Origin: Ancistrus triradiatus
Taxonomy: Eukaryota; Chordata; Actinopteri; Siluriformes; Loricariidae
NCBI GenBank assembly: GCA_025084515.1
Contig: JAJAGP010000567.1
Span: 36,001-100,000, forward strand
Length of the DNA stretch: 64,000 bases
Reading direction: 5' to 3'
Under the pieces are notes generated by a model. It was given only the letters and a program-made list of their open reading frames with translations, was not told the origin of the DNA and ran no database searches. The position numbers and the translations under genes were made by a program. This document shows, piece by piece, positions 13,240-36,481 of this stretch (position 1 is its first letter; each line of letters begins with the position of its first letter).

Positions 13240-13690
13240 ACCAAGTCATTTAGCAGACGCCTGAAGAGACTTACATCTGATACAGTCTTAAGGAGAACAG
13301 TGAGGAGAAAATGCTAAATATTCTTATGAGATTTTTTGTCACCTCAAAACTATACACACCAGACGTGACGGAACTTTATTTTGCCACCTGGTACATCAGC
13401 GCTGTTACATAATTCAGAAAAGTTTGCAAAAATAGAACAGAGGGCCAATATATTGATGTTGCATTTTCACGAAAAATCACACATGGTGTGGAAGCTACCA
13501 TCATTACACCCAAGCTTGGATTTATTTACTGTCATCTGATAGTAAATTAAATTTGTGTTTGGTGTGTAACGGCCTTTACAAAGTACAATGCAAGAAATCC
13601 TCCCAACAGTGGCAGCTTGGCAGTGCTTGGATGTTACCCTGAACCTTGTGGTCGGTAGCCTTAACCTCTGGGCCTCTATGGTTTTGTTAC
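13240..13690 (-). repeat. Interrupted tRNA-derived SINE
   Basis: The tail half (agtcatttagcagacgcctg, at 13245) and the head half (acagtggcagcttggcag, at 13606) are both in minus orientation but separated by about 300 bp of unrelated sequence, as if the SINE had been split by an insertion. Confidence 0.5.
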
Positions 13691-13719
13691 CTGTTCTCAT
13701 TAAGAAAACCAACATGTTC

Positions 13720-14540
13720 TCCCAGTGGTGCCTCAAACATTCCATGCAGGCACTGCGGGCTGGTCAGGGCATCATTCTGTGGGCCTGTAACAGGGACTCT
13801 GTGATGGACCGGTGTCTCATCCAGAGCGCATTCATGTTTGCATGCTTTGTTGTCCAGGATGTGCACCAGACGACCACAACCCTGACCAGGACATGCAGGG
13901 ATCAAAAAACAAAACACACTTTGGCCAGGGGTACCAAAACTTATGCAGCTCTATAGATTCCTGTCTCTTTTATCGGTTGCCTTTAGGGTATAAAATACAG
14001 CTTGTAAAATGTTCCTGATAATGGAAGTTCCATTGGAGCTTCTGTTTTATTAGTTTCGACGTTTGTTTTTCATTTTATTGTTTGTTTTGTCTGAAATGTA
14101 GTGCTGATTGGCTTTTGTTACTTTCAGTTTTGTTTTCAAACCTTTATCTCTCTGTTTGGTTTCAGTTGTAGCTGTAGCCCCATGTTATCAGCAGTACAAG
14201 TGGGTCAAAATGGGGAAAAAACAAGAACTGTACGAACGCACTCCATGTGACATCACTGGAACCGACAACGGAACCGATTTTATCCCGCCTACATTTTTAA
14301 GCCCTTAAAAAGTGTTTATGTGATTTGTTTTATATTTTTGTGTGTCAGTGCTGATGTAGTGTGTCTAATAAAGGAATCAAGGCATGTTGACTGGTTGGGC
14401 CAAAAATGACCAGACATTTGCATGTTGTTTATTTCACATTTAAATCCTGCGTTTCTTCCCTGGCAGGTGTAAGCATGCCCTGTATCTTCTGAAGAATGGG
14501 GATGATCTTAGACCACTGCGACTTTCAATGTAAATGTTCA
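13720..14540. other. Non-genic; LINE-tail debris
   Basis: 13770-13900 contains words typical of vertebrate L2/CR1 LINE tails (ctggtcagggcatc, accctgaccagga). Frames at 13588-13956 and 14108-14308 show no domain and no splice context. Nothing else was recognised. Confidence 0.35.
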
Positions 14541-14547
14541 GCTTGCA

Positions 14548-14745
14548 CTGTGGTAGCCTAGCGGTTAAATGACTGGACCATGGACTGAAAGGTCCAGGGT
14601 TCAAATCCCACCTCTGCCAAGCTGCCACTGTTGGGTCCTTGAGCAAGACCCTTAACCCACAATGGCTTGGATTGTAAGACTGTATCAGTGGTACGTCGCT
14701 CTCGAAAAGGGCGTCTGCTATATGATGTAAATATAAGTAAAATGC
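14548..14745 (+). repeat. tRNA-derived SINE
   Basis: Head gtggtagcctagcggttaaa with box B ggttcaaatccc, then the family body (gccactgttgggtccttgagc) and a tail ending in gtctgctatatgatgtaaat. Confidence 0.85.
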
Positions 14746-14995
14746 TAATTTATTATTATTATTATTTTAGAAATCTTGTTTACGCATTATGCCCAAACTT
14801 TTTCATATGACTCTAGAGCAGGACCTTTTTCAAACCTGCCTTAAGATGCAGAGAGTTTTTTTGTTTCTGTTTGAAGAGCACAAACTTGAACTCTGGAACA
14901 AACTGGAAACATTGCAAAAACCAAATAAAAAGAAAAACAAACAAAAAAATGATTTAATTTAGTTTCTGAGCTTATTTTTCAGCTTGTAGATCGTA

Positions 14996-15751
14996 TATAG
15001 TGCTGTGCAAAAGTCTTAGGCCACCATTAGATTTTTATCAACAGTATAATGACCACATATGAGACAAAGAGACAGGAAGCAGAGCTGGAGGTGGCAGAAC
15101 TTAAGATGTTGAGGTTCTCTTTAGGAGTGTCTAGGGTGGACAGGATTAGGAATGAGATCATCAGAGGGACAGCACAGGTTGGAAAATTGGGAGACCAAAT
15201 TCGAGAGGGAAGACTGAGATGGTTTGGACATGTGCAGAGGAGGGATAGTGGATATAGTGGTAGGAGGATGTTGGAGATGGAGCTGCCAGGCAAGAGACGG
15301 AGAGGAAGACCAAAGAGGAGTTATTTGGTTGTGGTAAATGAAGATATGCAGGGAGTTGGGGTGAGAGTAGAGGACGTGGAGGACAGGGTGAGGTGGAAAC
15401 GTTTAACTCGCTGTGGTGACCCCTGATAAAGGGAGAAGCCGAAAGAAGAAGAAGAAGATAATGACCACATATGACATATTGTCGACAATTTGACTTAAAT
15501 ATTTAAAACTTAGATTCATCACTCCAGAATCCTCTTTTCCACTGATCTTCACTGCAATCTTTGGGAGCTTTAGCATATCTTAGCCTTTTTACCCTGGAGC
15601 CCTTCTGAAAAAGTGGTTTCTTGGCTTCTACCCTTCCAAAAGTGACCATTCCTGATCAGGCTTCTTCAGACTGTAGAAGTCATTATATCATTGGTAAAAC
15701 ACTGGTATGTCTAATCTAATGGTGGCCTAACACTTTTGCACTGTACTTTAT
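14996..15751. repeat. Tc1-derived MITE, family C, copy 2, split by a LINE
   Basis: The left terminal repeat (gtgctgtgcaaaagtcttag gccacc) is mirrored by the right end (ggtggcctaacacttttgca ctgtac). The interior matches the copy at 12076. A 395-bp retroelement insertion at 15063-15457 interrupts it, so this MITE is the older of the two. Confidence 0.75.
15063..15457 (+). mobile_element. 5'-truncated non-LTR retrotransposon 3' end
   Basis: Flanked by a perfect 17-bp direct repeat, ataatgaccacatatga, at 15046-15062 and 15458-15474. This is the target-site duplication of a retrotransposition. The insert is open in one frame from the upstream duplication to a stop near 15426. It encodes the C-terminal end of a LINE polyprotein, recognisable by LRWFGHVQRRDSG and the basic GKRRRGRPKRS segment. 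It ends in a short GAA-rich tail. Only the tail of the element is present, so it is inactive. The perfect duplication implies a fairly recent insertion. Confidence 0.85.
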
Positions 15752-15754
15752 TCA

Positions 15755-16560
15755 GTGATCTGCTTGGATGCTGTGATCAGGTATAGCATTGATTGTCTGA
15801 TGCTCTGTACAGTAATTGAGGTCTTGAGGTCATTAATGCACTCTAATCGTTTCAGTTTGATTGATGGCTTTTTTGGTATTGGGCCTCAGTTTGTGATTGA
15901 CTGGCACCACTGGGTCAGCAATGGGGCACCAATAATTCATATTTACCGGGAAAGATTCGATTTCTCTCATATCGTCAGCGATTAAGCTAATAAACCTGAA
16001 AATGTTTTCTTATCTTTATCAAAACTAATCATTAAAATTATGCCATATTTCTGATTAGTTTGCATTACACAGCACAAAGCCATACTACTTCACCCTTAAA
16101 TAGTCTTTAGGTTTTTAGGTAAAGTACCAAGTAGTATACCATGTTATTAAAACCCATATTTATCCTAAGCAGCAAATGTGTAAAGAGGAATTGACGGTGA
16201 TCCAATTTATGCTCCCCTTTTGACCCAAGAGCATCTGTCACTGGTATAAATCAGACCCTGTTTATATCATTTGTAGGACACAGTGCTAAACTGTCATAGT
16301 GTTTGCTCGTCTTTACGCTTCTGGGACCTTCACAGTGTTTGGTTGGTCAGTGCCTGCTGAGATATGGCTCATAGTTTCTTCCCTGATTCCTCTGATGCAG
16401 TTAGAATCGTTGGCGTGTTAATTTGCTATTGGCTGAGACGGGCTGTTAAAGGTGTCAGGCGGTGGGAGTGGTCTTAATCGTTACGGGATCACTGAGGTCT
16501 GTAGTCACACGGTACGGTACTGAGGTGTTCAGTCTTATTCATGCTGGTTTTGTCGGAGTG
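15755..16560. other. Region 3' of pax10, probable 3' UTR and downstream
   Basis: Lies beyond the pax10 stop codon on the minus strand. No canonical AATAAA close to the stop was found; the nearest on the minus strand is at 15747-15752, at the MITE edge. No other gene is visible. Confidence 0.4.
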
Positions 16561-16582
16561 GTTGCGTGCCGTATCGTATCTC

Positions 16583-27805
<11,223 letters not shown>

Positions 27806-27867
27806 AACACTTCACCTGCCTGTGGACATCGACCTTCTCGCACCGAGCTCCTCCTGCTTTTATCTTC
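27806..27867 (-). other. pax10: pax10 5' UTR part of the first coding exon
   Basis: On the minus strand a pyrimidine-rich tract ending in TTAG (acceptor at 27868-27869) precedes this 62-nt leader. It carries a TGA in frame with, and 9 nt upstream of, the ATG. The acceptor implies at least one further upstream non-coding exon. Confidence 0.55.
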
Positions 27868-27977
27868 CTAACAGGAGAGATCAGGACAGAGGGACAGAGG
27901 AGGACGGAGGACAGGAGCAAGAGTAACGATGAATAGGAATAACAGGGTTAATACATATTTAGAATTAAAGATATATA

Positions 27978-29310
27978 CAGTGGTGCTTGAAAGTTTTTTT
28001 CTACATTTCTGCAAAAATATGACCTAAAAACATCGTCAGATTTTCACTCAAGTCCTAAAAGTAGATAACGAGAACCCAGTTAAACAGATGAGACAAAAAT
28101 ATTATACTTGGTCATTTATTTATTGAGGAAAATGATCCAATATTACATATTAGTGAGTGGCAAAAGTATGTGACCCTTTGCTTTTCAGTATCTGGTGTGA
28201 CCCCCCCTGTGCAGCAATAACTGCAGCTAAACGTTTCCTGTAGCTGTTGATCAGTCCTGCACACCGGCTTGGAGGAATTTTAGCCCATTCCTCCGTACAG
28301 AACAGCTTCAGCTCTGGGATGTTGGTGGGTTTCCTCACATTATCTGCTCGCTTCAGGTCCTTCCACAACATTTCCCATTGGATTAAGGTCAGGACTTTTG
28401 ACTTGGCCATTTCCAAAACATGAACTTATTCTTTCTTTAAACCATTCTTTGGTAGAACGACTTTTGTGTGCTTAGGGTTGTTGTCTTGCTGCATGACCCA
28501 CCTTCTCTTGAGATTCAGTTCATGGACGGATGTCCTGACATTTTCCTTTAGAATTCTCTGATATCATTCAGAATTCATTGTTCCATCAATGAATGGAAAG
28601 CCGTCCTGGCCCAGATGCAGCACAACAGGCCCAAACCATGATACTACCACCCACCATGTTTCACACAGATGGGATAAGGTTCTTATGCTGGAATGCAGTG
28701 TTTTCCTTTCTCCAACATAACACTTTTCTTTTAAACCAAAAAGTTATATTTTGGTCTCATCCATCCACAAAACATTCTTCCAATGGCCTTCTGGCTCGTC
28801 CATGTGATCTTTAACAAACTGCAGACGAGCAGCAATGTTCTTTTTGGAGAGCAGTGGCTTTCTCCGTGCAACCCTGCCATGCACACCATTGTTGTTCAGT
28901 GTTCTTCTGATGGTGGACTCATGAACATTAACACAAGTCCAATGTGAGAGAGGCCTTCAGTTGCTTAGAAGTTACCCTGGGGTCCTTTGTGACCTCACCA
29001 ACTATTACACGCCTTGCTCTTGGAGTGATCTTTGTTGGTCGAACAATGGTCTGTAATTTCCTCCATTTGTACACAATCTGTCTGACTGTGGATCGGTGGA
29101 GTCCAAACTCTTTAGAGATGGTTTTGTAACCTTTCCCAGCCCGATGAGCATCAACGACTTTTTTTCTGAGGTCCTCAGAAATCTCTTTTGTTCGTACCAT
29201 GATGCACTTCCACAAACATGTTATGAAGAGCAGACTTTGATAGATCTCTGTTCTTTAAATAAAACAGGGTGCCCACTCACACCTGATTGTCATCCCATGG
29301 ATTCAATACA
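27978..29310 (-). mobile_element. Tc1-like transposon, family A, copy 2 (degenerate)
   Basis: Its downstream terminal repeat, cagtggtgcttgaaagtttt preceded by TA, is at 27978. The other end is truncated, about 200 bp short compared with the copy at 16733. On the minus strand the transposase N-terminus (KEISEDLRKKVVDAHRAGKG) begins near 29200 and the C-terminal region (ELKLFCTEEWAKIPPSRCAG) is at about 28330-28250, with broken frames between. It lies in the same strand sense as pax10, 111 bp upstream of the acceptor of the first coding exon. Confidence 0.9.
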
Positions 29311-29319
29311 TTATCAAAA

Positions 29320-29853
29320 TCCACCAACCTTAATTCATCGTGTAGGCACTTCGATAAACATTTTCATTACAGCATTTCAATGAAACTGAAATCACCCGTG
29401 CCACCGCCTTCTCACCGCCACTGCCCTGTTTTGACCCCGGGGTCGGGGGATAACTGAACACCTTTACTTTTTAGTGTGTAGAGGTTGTAGATTTTAATTT
29501 GAACTACATTTATTGTTGAAATTCAACAGCTGACCCTAGGTTCCCTTTATGAGTGAACTTAAATAGGTTTTCTGTTCTTTTCTCAGTACAGGGAAATGTG
29601 TTGAAATGATTGTTCATGGTAATCATTCACAGGCTGTAACCAATTAATATCAATCCGTGTATTAGTAAGGATTAGTACGCTTGCCGTAGCTAGTTCATTC
29701 TCCACATAACCCTAACCTCAGTTACCTACAGAGTTTGTTCGGCTATTTTGGTTCTTCGAAAGAAAATTGCAGTTTCTGTAAAACAAATCCTTACAAAACA
29801 TCCCCATAAGGTAAAAATATATCTTCCTATCCTTGTGAGGACATTTGGTCCCA

Positions 29854-29898
<45 letters not shown>

Positions 29899-30370
29899 CG
29901 TACAGCGACAGCACCCCCAATGTCCTCCTCCCAGACTTCATTACACACGCCATAATTAAGAAATCCAGAACATTAAGGCTGACATGCCTGCACACATGCA
30001 TGAACAGTGAAACACTGTCGGATAACGTTAACGACGACGCGCGCTTAGAGACGCACACACGCCCCTGTAACACACAAATAGAGCTCTTATAAAAATGAGT
30101 GTTTCAGGTCACACCTCACTCACACCTAGAGGATGTTTTGCATTCCCAGTTCACCCACTGGCTTGTTTTTGCAAAATAGAAGGAAATAAGAGTACACACA
30201 AGAGGAGAACATACCAAATTACACACAACCTGTAACTAGAGGTGAGTTTTACGCCCAAGCGCCTGGTTACAGCCGTGGAAGCACCACTACCTGCTGTGTG
30301 TACACACTGCCACTGATGAACCTACATCCAGTTTGTCTAAGTGTAACAGAAATTCATTTCCCCTTTAACA
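29320..30370. other. Upstream of pax10, no gene; CA repeat within
   Basis: Intergenic between pax10 and rcn3, or a pax10 5' intron. It contains the repeat motif tatccttgtgaggacatttg and a CA microsatellite at 29858-29897. No coding exon recognised. Confidence 0.4.
29858..29897. repeat. (CA)n microsatellite
   Basis: Perfect CA run of about 40 bp. Confidence 0.92.
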
Positions 30371-30379
30371 TTTAATAAA

Positions 30380-31690
30380 ACACTATATATCCTATATATA
30401 GTAAATAATCAGCATTTTATACAGACAGTGGGCACAGAGTACACTATATACCCCATATATAGTGTATAACCAGCATTATATATGCTGAAAATGCCCAAAA
30501 TATAGTATATAAGCAGCATTTTATACAGGCAATGGGCACAGGATATGCTATATACTCTAAAATATAGTATATAATCCACATTTTATACAGGGAAATGAAC
30601 ACAGTATGCATTATATATCATATATATAGTATATAATCAGCATTTTTTACAGGCAATGGGCACAGGATATCTGTATACTGTATATAAGTATATAATCAAC
30701 ACTGTATATACAGAATTTGAGCACAGGATATATTATATACCATATATATATATATATATATATATGTAAAATATATAAAATCAGCACTCTATATACATAA
30801 AATCAGCACAGGATACGCTATAGTCTCCATGTACAGCATGTAATCAGCATTATACACAGACAACGAGCACAGAATGCACTACATACTCTATATATAGTAT
30901 ATATTCAGCACTATATACAGACAATAAGCACAGGATACACTGTATACCCTATATAAAGTATATTTTCAAGCACAGGAATCACTATATACTCATATATAGT
31001 ATAGAATCAGCACTGTATATGTAGATAATGAGCACAGGACACGCTATATACCCTATACATAGTATATAATCAGCATTATATACAGATAAGCTCAAGATAT
31101 TGTATATACTCTACATAAAGTATATAATCAGCAGTGCACATACAGTACAGGATATATATGTAGTATAAATCCAGCATTATATACAGAACATGTGCACAGG
31201 ATAGACTGTTTACTCTCTATATAATATATATTCTGCATTATATATAAACACTGAGCTACGGATACACTATATACCCCATTTATAGTATATACAGACAATG
31301 ACCACACATATAGTGTATAATCTGCATTATATGCAGACAATGGACACAGGATACACCATATACCCTCTATATGGTATATAATAAACACTGATGATATGAT
31401 ATATATAACGTATACATTGATACGTTAAACTATAGTATATAATCCACATTTTATAAAGACAATGGGCACAGGATACACTATATTCCCTATGTATAGGACA
31501 TAATCGTCATTACATACAAACTATGAGCACAAGACACACTATATACCGTATGTTAAGTATATATTCTGCATTATATGATTAAAATGAGCACAAGATACAA
31601 TATATAACCTATATATAGTATATGAACACCATGTTATATTGCACAGAAAATGGACACTGGATAAGCTATATTATGAGCGCTATAAAAGCT
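30380..31690. repeat. AT-rich 61-bp tandem repeat array
   Basis: About 20 imperfect copies of a unit near 61 bp, containing cactatataccctatatata, gtatataatcagcattatat and acagacaatgagcacaggat. Every unit carries the self-complementary tatatagtatata-type core. Divergence between units is high, so the array is older than the 44-bp minisatellite. Confidence 0.85.
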
Positions 31691-31811
31691 AGACACCATA
31701 TATAATAATCCCTATGCTGTATACACTATATATTACGTATCACCGTTTTACAAAGCAGTGTATACCATATATATTAACTAATTCATATTCATATTCCCTT
31801 AATCCTAACCG

Positions 31812-32018
31812 GCAGCACAGGGTAGAAGGTGGGATCCAACCCTAAATCCTTTGCATGGCACACACTCATTTCTGGAACACTTTAGAGACGCTATTTGACC
31901 TAATGCATGTTTAGAACCAGGATGAAACCCACACAGACACGAGGAGAACATGCAAACTCCACACAGACACAGTCTGATTCAGTGATCCCTGGATCGGTGT
32001 GCTAACCACTGCACTATC
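31812..32018. repeat. Dispersed repeat R3, copy 1 (LINE-tail type)
   Basis: Contains acactttagagacgct, aaacccacacagacacgagg, gaacatgcaaactccacaca and gctaaccactgcacta. The same order of motifs is at 43480-43680. It is a repeat type I recognise from many fish genomes, but I cannot name its family with certainty. Confidence 0.65.
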
Positions 32019-32231
32019 TAGAGTATACAATAATCCATACGTACAATACGAGCTGTATCTGCAGACGACCTGTGCAGTAAAGTGCATACACCTTTTAGTC
32101 TAAGTGTGTTATCCTTCTGATCGCACAAACATCACGGTTCTTCTCCCTCTCATTCAGTCTGTAGTGCTGCTCAAGGCAAAGACACATCTTTTGTGTGTCT
32201 GAAAACATTTAATCTGCGTCAAGGTTAAGTA

Positions 32232-32647
32232 CAGCTCTAGAAAAAATTAAGAGACCACTCCATTTGTTCTCAAAGTCATCGTGTCTACATGTACAGCAGC
32301 AATTCCTCCCCATATCTGATGCATTCCAGCACAGACACACCTGATTGTACTTCATGAGCTACTGATTAGGTGCTCACATGAACACAATCTTATTTATTGA
32401 GGAAAAGTACAAGACGCGTGAAAGCAGTGACTGAACTATTGATTTCTGAACTTTCCTAAGGTAAAATATTAGTATTAGTTCATTAAAACATGAATATAAT
32501 ATTGTTTTCTTTATACAAGTGGATTATTAATGGAGGTCTTCTTTGTTATGCTGACCAGTTGTCATTGCTGTACATCAATATCAGCATTGTGTTTGTAACT
32601 AGAGAAACAGATCACTTGGCAGTGGTCTCTTATTTTTCCCAGAGCGG
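32232..32647. repeat. Mariner/Tc1-type MITE with TA target site
   Basis: A 416-bp element bounded by inverted ends: cagctctagaaaaaattaag agaccact at the left and agtggtctcttatttttccc agagcgg at the right. TA dinucleotides flank it on both sides. No transposase is encoded, so it is non-autonomous. Confidence 0.75.
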
Positions 32648-32659
32648 TATCAACTCCCC

Positions 32660-33727
32660 TTTTACTGAATCCTTTATTCTTGAGGGCAAACGTTTTTTGA
32701 GGAAAATGACATTAATGGAGAAATAAAGTTGAAATGTTCTAAAAAAATAAACAGTAAGAAATAATCCCTGTGTACGCCATAACATACCATAGCACTTCAT
32801 TCATGCTTATTCTATTTACGACCAATCTGAGCTCTTTAGACCTTCATTTATTCCTTTTTATGTATTCATTTAAAATACAGTCTATTTGTAACTTTAAACA
32901 AGACAACAATGTAGTAAGATATTATAGCAAGATATATATAAAGATGACTTTTATGCTAGACACAAAGTATTCGGATGCAAAAAGGGCACGACTTCTCTCC
33001 CTTAGTAGCTCCTCTTACATATTCGTACACAGCATCCGAGAGCGGAGCGATGGTTTTCTTTGTAGGCGTAATGGTAATCCATTTTTGCACCTTTTTAGCA
33101 TAAAATATAAATAAGTTCTATAGTGCACTACCAGTTGGTTATGTTATTGTAAGCTCTATATATCACTCGGGGGTGTTGGGTTTGTTTCATGGTCAGCTTT
33201 ATGATGTTATTTGATCATGTTTTGACATTAAAAACCCAAAATGATTCCATATTTACTTCATTTGAAATTTACCCCTGGATTGTATTCATTATTATAAAAT
33301 TTATTTTCGAATTCTATTTTCTATTTTCATTTTTTCATGCACGTGGTACAGATGAAAACGGAAATTAAAAATGTCGTACAGTCAGACCTGTCTGTTCACT
33401 TTAACTTTCTTTATGTCAGCGCACTTTTTCTTTCGAGCTGAGAGGAAAGGATGGACAGACTCACCTGGTGGACCTGGAGAACTTGGACCTGGTGGATGCT
33501 GGACGTGAGATGAGAAGGCCTTGCTGGTTCCTCTCTCGGGGTTCAGACATCCAGATCTGCTGTTTGCTTTGTTGATGTTTGACCGGTTGTGAGAGAAAAA
33601 GGAGTGAAGAGGAAGAGAAAGAGATGGAGAGAGTTAGACAGGGAGAAAGAGAGAGAGGGGGGGGGGTGAGGGAGGGGGAGTGGGCGAGCAAGAGCAACGC
33701 ATCTGCAGGCACTTCGGTCCTCAGAGC

Positions 33728-33782
<55 letters not shown>

Positions 33783-35250
33783 ATGACACACAGAGTCAGT
33801 GTCAGTGTCAGGTCTGCACTTAATGCCAGAAAAGGGGTGGGATGGACGAGAAACACAAAAGTGGCTGTAACAGAGATGGAGAAGGGGCCAGAAGATCACC
33901 CACAGCAATTTACAAAAGGCCCGTCGTACAGACATGTGCTTTTCACGGCTGGACGTCGCCATCCTGCTCGCCCAGCTGGTCGTCGCACGGCCTCCATTAC
34001 TCCTGACCTTTACGCTCCGAGAGACTGGTCACACTCCTAATGTGAGAACAAAAACAGGAAAAGGCACGCATGCTACTTTTTTCTTCTTATAACTTCATAT
34101 GGTCCGAAACATCGTGCTAACCCATAGAGAGGCTGGTACGTGGGTTCTCGGGGAAGCTCCGTGAAGAGTACTTTAATGTGAAAGCGCCTATATACTGTGG
34201 CCGAAAACTCTCGTTTCAAGAGAAAGTTGCTTGGAAGCTCTGCCTATGTTATAGGATTAATAGGTCAATCGGTATCAAAAGTGTTCATGTAGACAATCAA
34301 AGAGCTGGACTGCTTGCCCGAAGCAGGTAGTCAGCAGGACGGATGGGAGAAAAGTTCAGAATAATCATCTGTTCAAACTCTCATGGGGTCTGCTCGCACT
34401 ACATCAAACCCAACTCAGAAATTCGACAGAGCAGAACAACAAACAGAGACCACGAGGATCCTGAGATGGAACAATGAGCTAACATGTAGAGAAGCTGGTA
34501 CCTGGAAAAGCAAGGTCCCAGTAGTTTGTGGTTCCCATCTCCCATCTTAGTCCAACAATCGTGCCTGTTCTTGATGGCACTGAAGTTTTTGGATTGTGGT
34601 GACCTGTCAAAGTGAATCAAATTCTATCACTCTTATGTCATGTCATTCCTCTATTTAACAAAACACTCTGTCTGGTAATTGCTCTTCTGAATCTCAGTGT
34701 CTGACCAACAACCGACCATCTGCTTTCATCCAGAAGCATGAACAAGAAGGTGTTTTGATCAGAGAGCTAATGCGAAAAATTCTATATACCTACTGTACAT
34801 AAGACAGCATTTTCAGGCTCATTTTTTTATTTCATCTAGCAATTTGGGATTAGTATGACCTGATAAGTATAAAGAATAAGCTTTGCCTTGAGCAGGACGT
34901 CAGTAGGAACAGTCTGTTACTCTCAGGATGATATAGATGCATTTTGTAGGTACGATCATTGATTGTTTCTGGCCACAGGATGCACGTAACAGCTCTGGTT
35001 TGGTTTGCATGGATGACTCAAAACAAATTGTACATCCTCCAACACATAAAGGCTCATTAAAGCCAGGACTTCACTGTCGGTCCATTTGTCTGGGTTTTTA
35101 GTTATTAATTTCTTTTAGTGTGAAAATCGGCGGTTTATATGGCTACCAGTGTACAACTAGCCTATATTTCGGCATCAACACAGGACTTGACCATGGTGCA
35201 GCAGTGTGTGTTTCCTTCAGAAACTTCAGTAAGACAATAAAACATCTACA
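32660..35250. other. pax10-rcn3 intergenic region, GA/CT-rich parts, no gene
   Basis: Holds an AG microsatellite at 33730-33778 inside a purine-rich stretch that produces long low-complexity frames (33579-34040 plus, 33461-33962 minus). At 33465 the minus strand shows CCACCAG followed by GTGAGT, a good splice donor; a non-coding upstream pax10 exon ending there is possible but unproven. Confidence 0.35.
33730..33778. repeat. (AG)n microsatellite
   Basis: Perfect AG run of about 48 bp in a longer purine-rich tract. Confidence 0.92.
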
Positions 35251-35289
35251 TACAAACACCTTCATGCATATTATTTACATATAGAGCTT

Positions 35290-35480
35290 CTGTTCAGATC
35301 TTGGACGCGTCGCCGACATCGATCACACGAACACGGACATGAGCATGGGACTGCGCGAGACGTTCACGTCGCATGACGCCCTGCACACGCATGTCAGCCC
35401 ATGTAGGCCGTGTTTCCCCTCCACCGCACTCTGTCACAATCCTGACGCTCCATTTACATATTTTATTGGATTAGCTCAGA
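35290..35480. promoter_or_regulatory. CpG-rich segment, candidate cis-regulatory element
   Basis: An isolated CpG-dense block (for example ggacgcgtcgccgacatcga and gactgcgcgagacgttcacg) lies in otherwise CpG-poor sequence, ending in atttacatattttattgg attag, which holds octamer-like and GGATTA (OTX/CRX-type) words. It lies about 7.5 kb upstream of the pax10 start. Function is inferred only from composition and motifs. Confidence 0.25.
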
Positions 35481-35719
35481 AAACCAAAGAGCCTGTCACA
35501 AGCAAAAAAGGGTAAAAGCAACGCAAGAGAGAGAGAGAGGTGGAATAGCTTCTTAAATCCCCAGTGGACCTGAGATGAAATAAATGGGTTTATTTGGAAG
35601 TTGTGGATTTATCTCAGCGAAAGTCATGTCACTGACAAGAATAACATTGGTTTAGTTCTTCGTAGTTAGGATTTGTATCTCACATTTCATTTAGACAGCG
35701 GAGGTCAGGGGATCGTCTC

Positions 35720-35840
35720 CTTGAGCTGCAACAGCGACCTATACCCAGCTCTACAATGGACTAGTGTCCTGTCCGGGGCACTGTTATCCTTGTGCCCTGT
35801 GGTCTCTGGGGATAGCTGCCAGAGCCCCTGCTACCCTGAG
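35720..35840. repeat. L2/CR1-type LINE tail fragment
   Basis: Reads ctacaatggactagtgtcct gtccgggg then tgtgccctgtggtctctggggatagc, matching the general pattern of vertebrate LINE tails that also appear near 11030 and 13770. Confidence 0.5.
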
Positions 35841-35990
35841 GAAGAAAAATCTTTAAAAAATAATGGAGAGGAAAGAAGCATCATGCACAATGTGCTGTGA
35901 CCAGAAGGCTGTGAGTTCAAGTCTAGGGTTTGTTGTCAACAGTTACAGTAGTAGAGGGTAAGCGTTCAGTTCAGGCAGAGCTCTCTCCTG

Positions 35991-35999
<9 letters not shown>

Positions 36000-36058
<59 letters not shown>
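36000..36058. repeat. (CA)n microsatellite
   Basis: Perfect CA run of nearly 60 bp, the longest in the window. Confidence 0.93.
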
Positions 36059-36059
<1 letters not shown>

Positions 36060-36317
36060 CATGTGTATGACGTGTGTGGTTAAAGGAAGACCTGCACAGA
36101 GGAACATACTCCATGTTCACCATTACAGTTCAGGATGGAGAAACTAAAGAGGAAAGAGGAGAGAGGGACGACATAACGAGGGCACGGCTGAGTCTGTGCA
36201 GGAGACGAGAAAGAGGGGGACAGGGAGGGCACAAAAAGCGGGATGGAAGGGGCCAAGGAGAAGGAGGGTGCCAACTTTATTTATTTCCGGTTGAAGAAAC
36301 CCTTGGCTGCCCCCTGC

Positions 36318-36318
<1 letters not shown>

Positions 36319-36360
<42 letters not shown>
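36319..36360. repeat. (CT)n microsatellite
   Basis: Perfect CT run of about 40 bp; a TG run follows at 36434-36477. Confidence 0.92.
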
Positions 36361-36363
<3 letters not shown>

Positions 36364-36431
36364 CACTAGATTCAGAGGATTCACAGGAAAAGACAATGGC
36401 ATGAAGAGCAGAATTAGGATTCAAATAGATA

Positions 36432-36433
<2 letters not shown>

Positions 36434-36477
<44 letters not shown>
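36434..36477. repeat. (TG)n microsatellite
   Basis: Perfect TG run of about 44 bp. Confidence 0.92.

Positions 36478-36481
<4 letters not shown>

Noticed and set aside
15049..15426. 125-codon plus frame as a host gene
   Set aside because: It lies inside a retrotransposon insertion bounded by a target-site duplication and has LINE C-terminal motifs.
33461..34040. Long Arg/Glu-rich and Ser/Leu-rich frames on both strands
   Set aside because: Both come from the AG microsatellite and surrounding purine-rich DNA.
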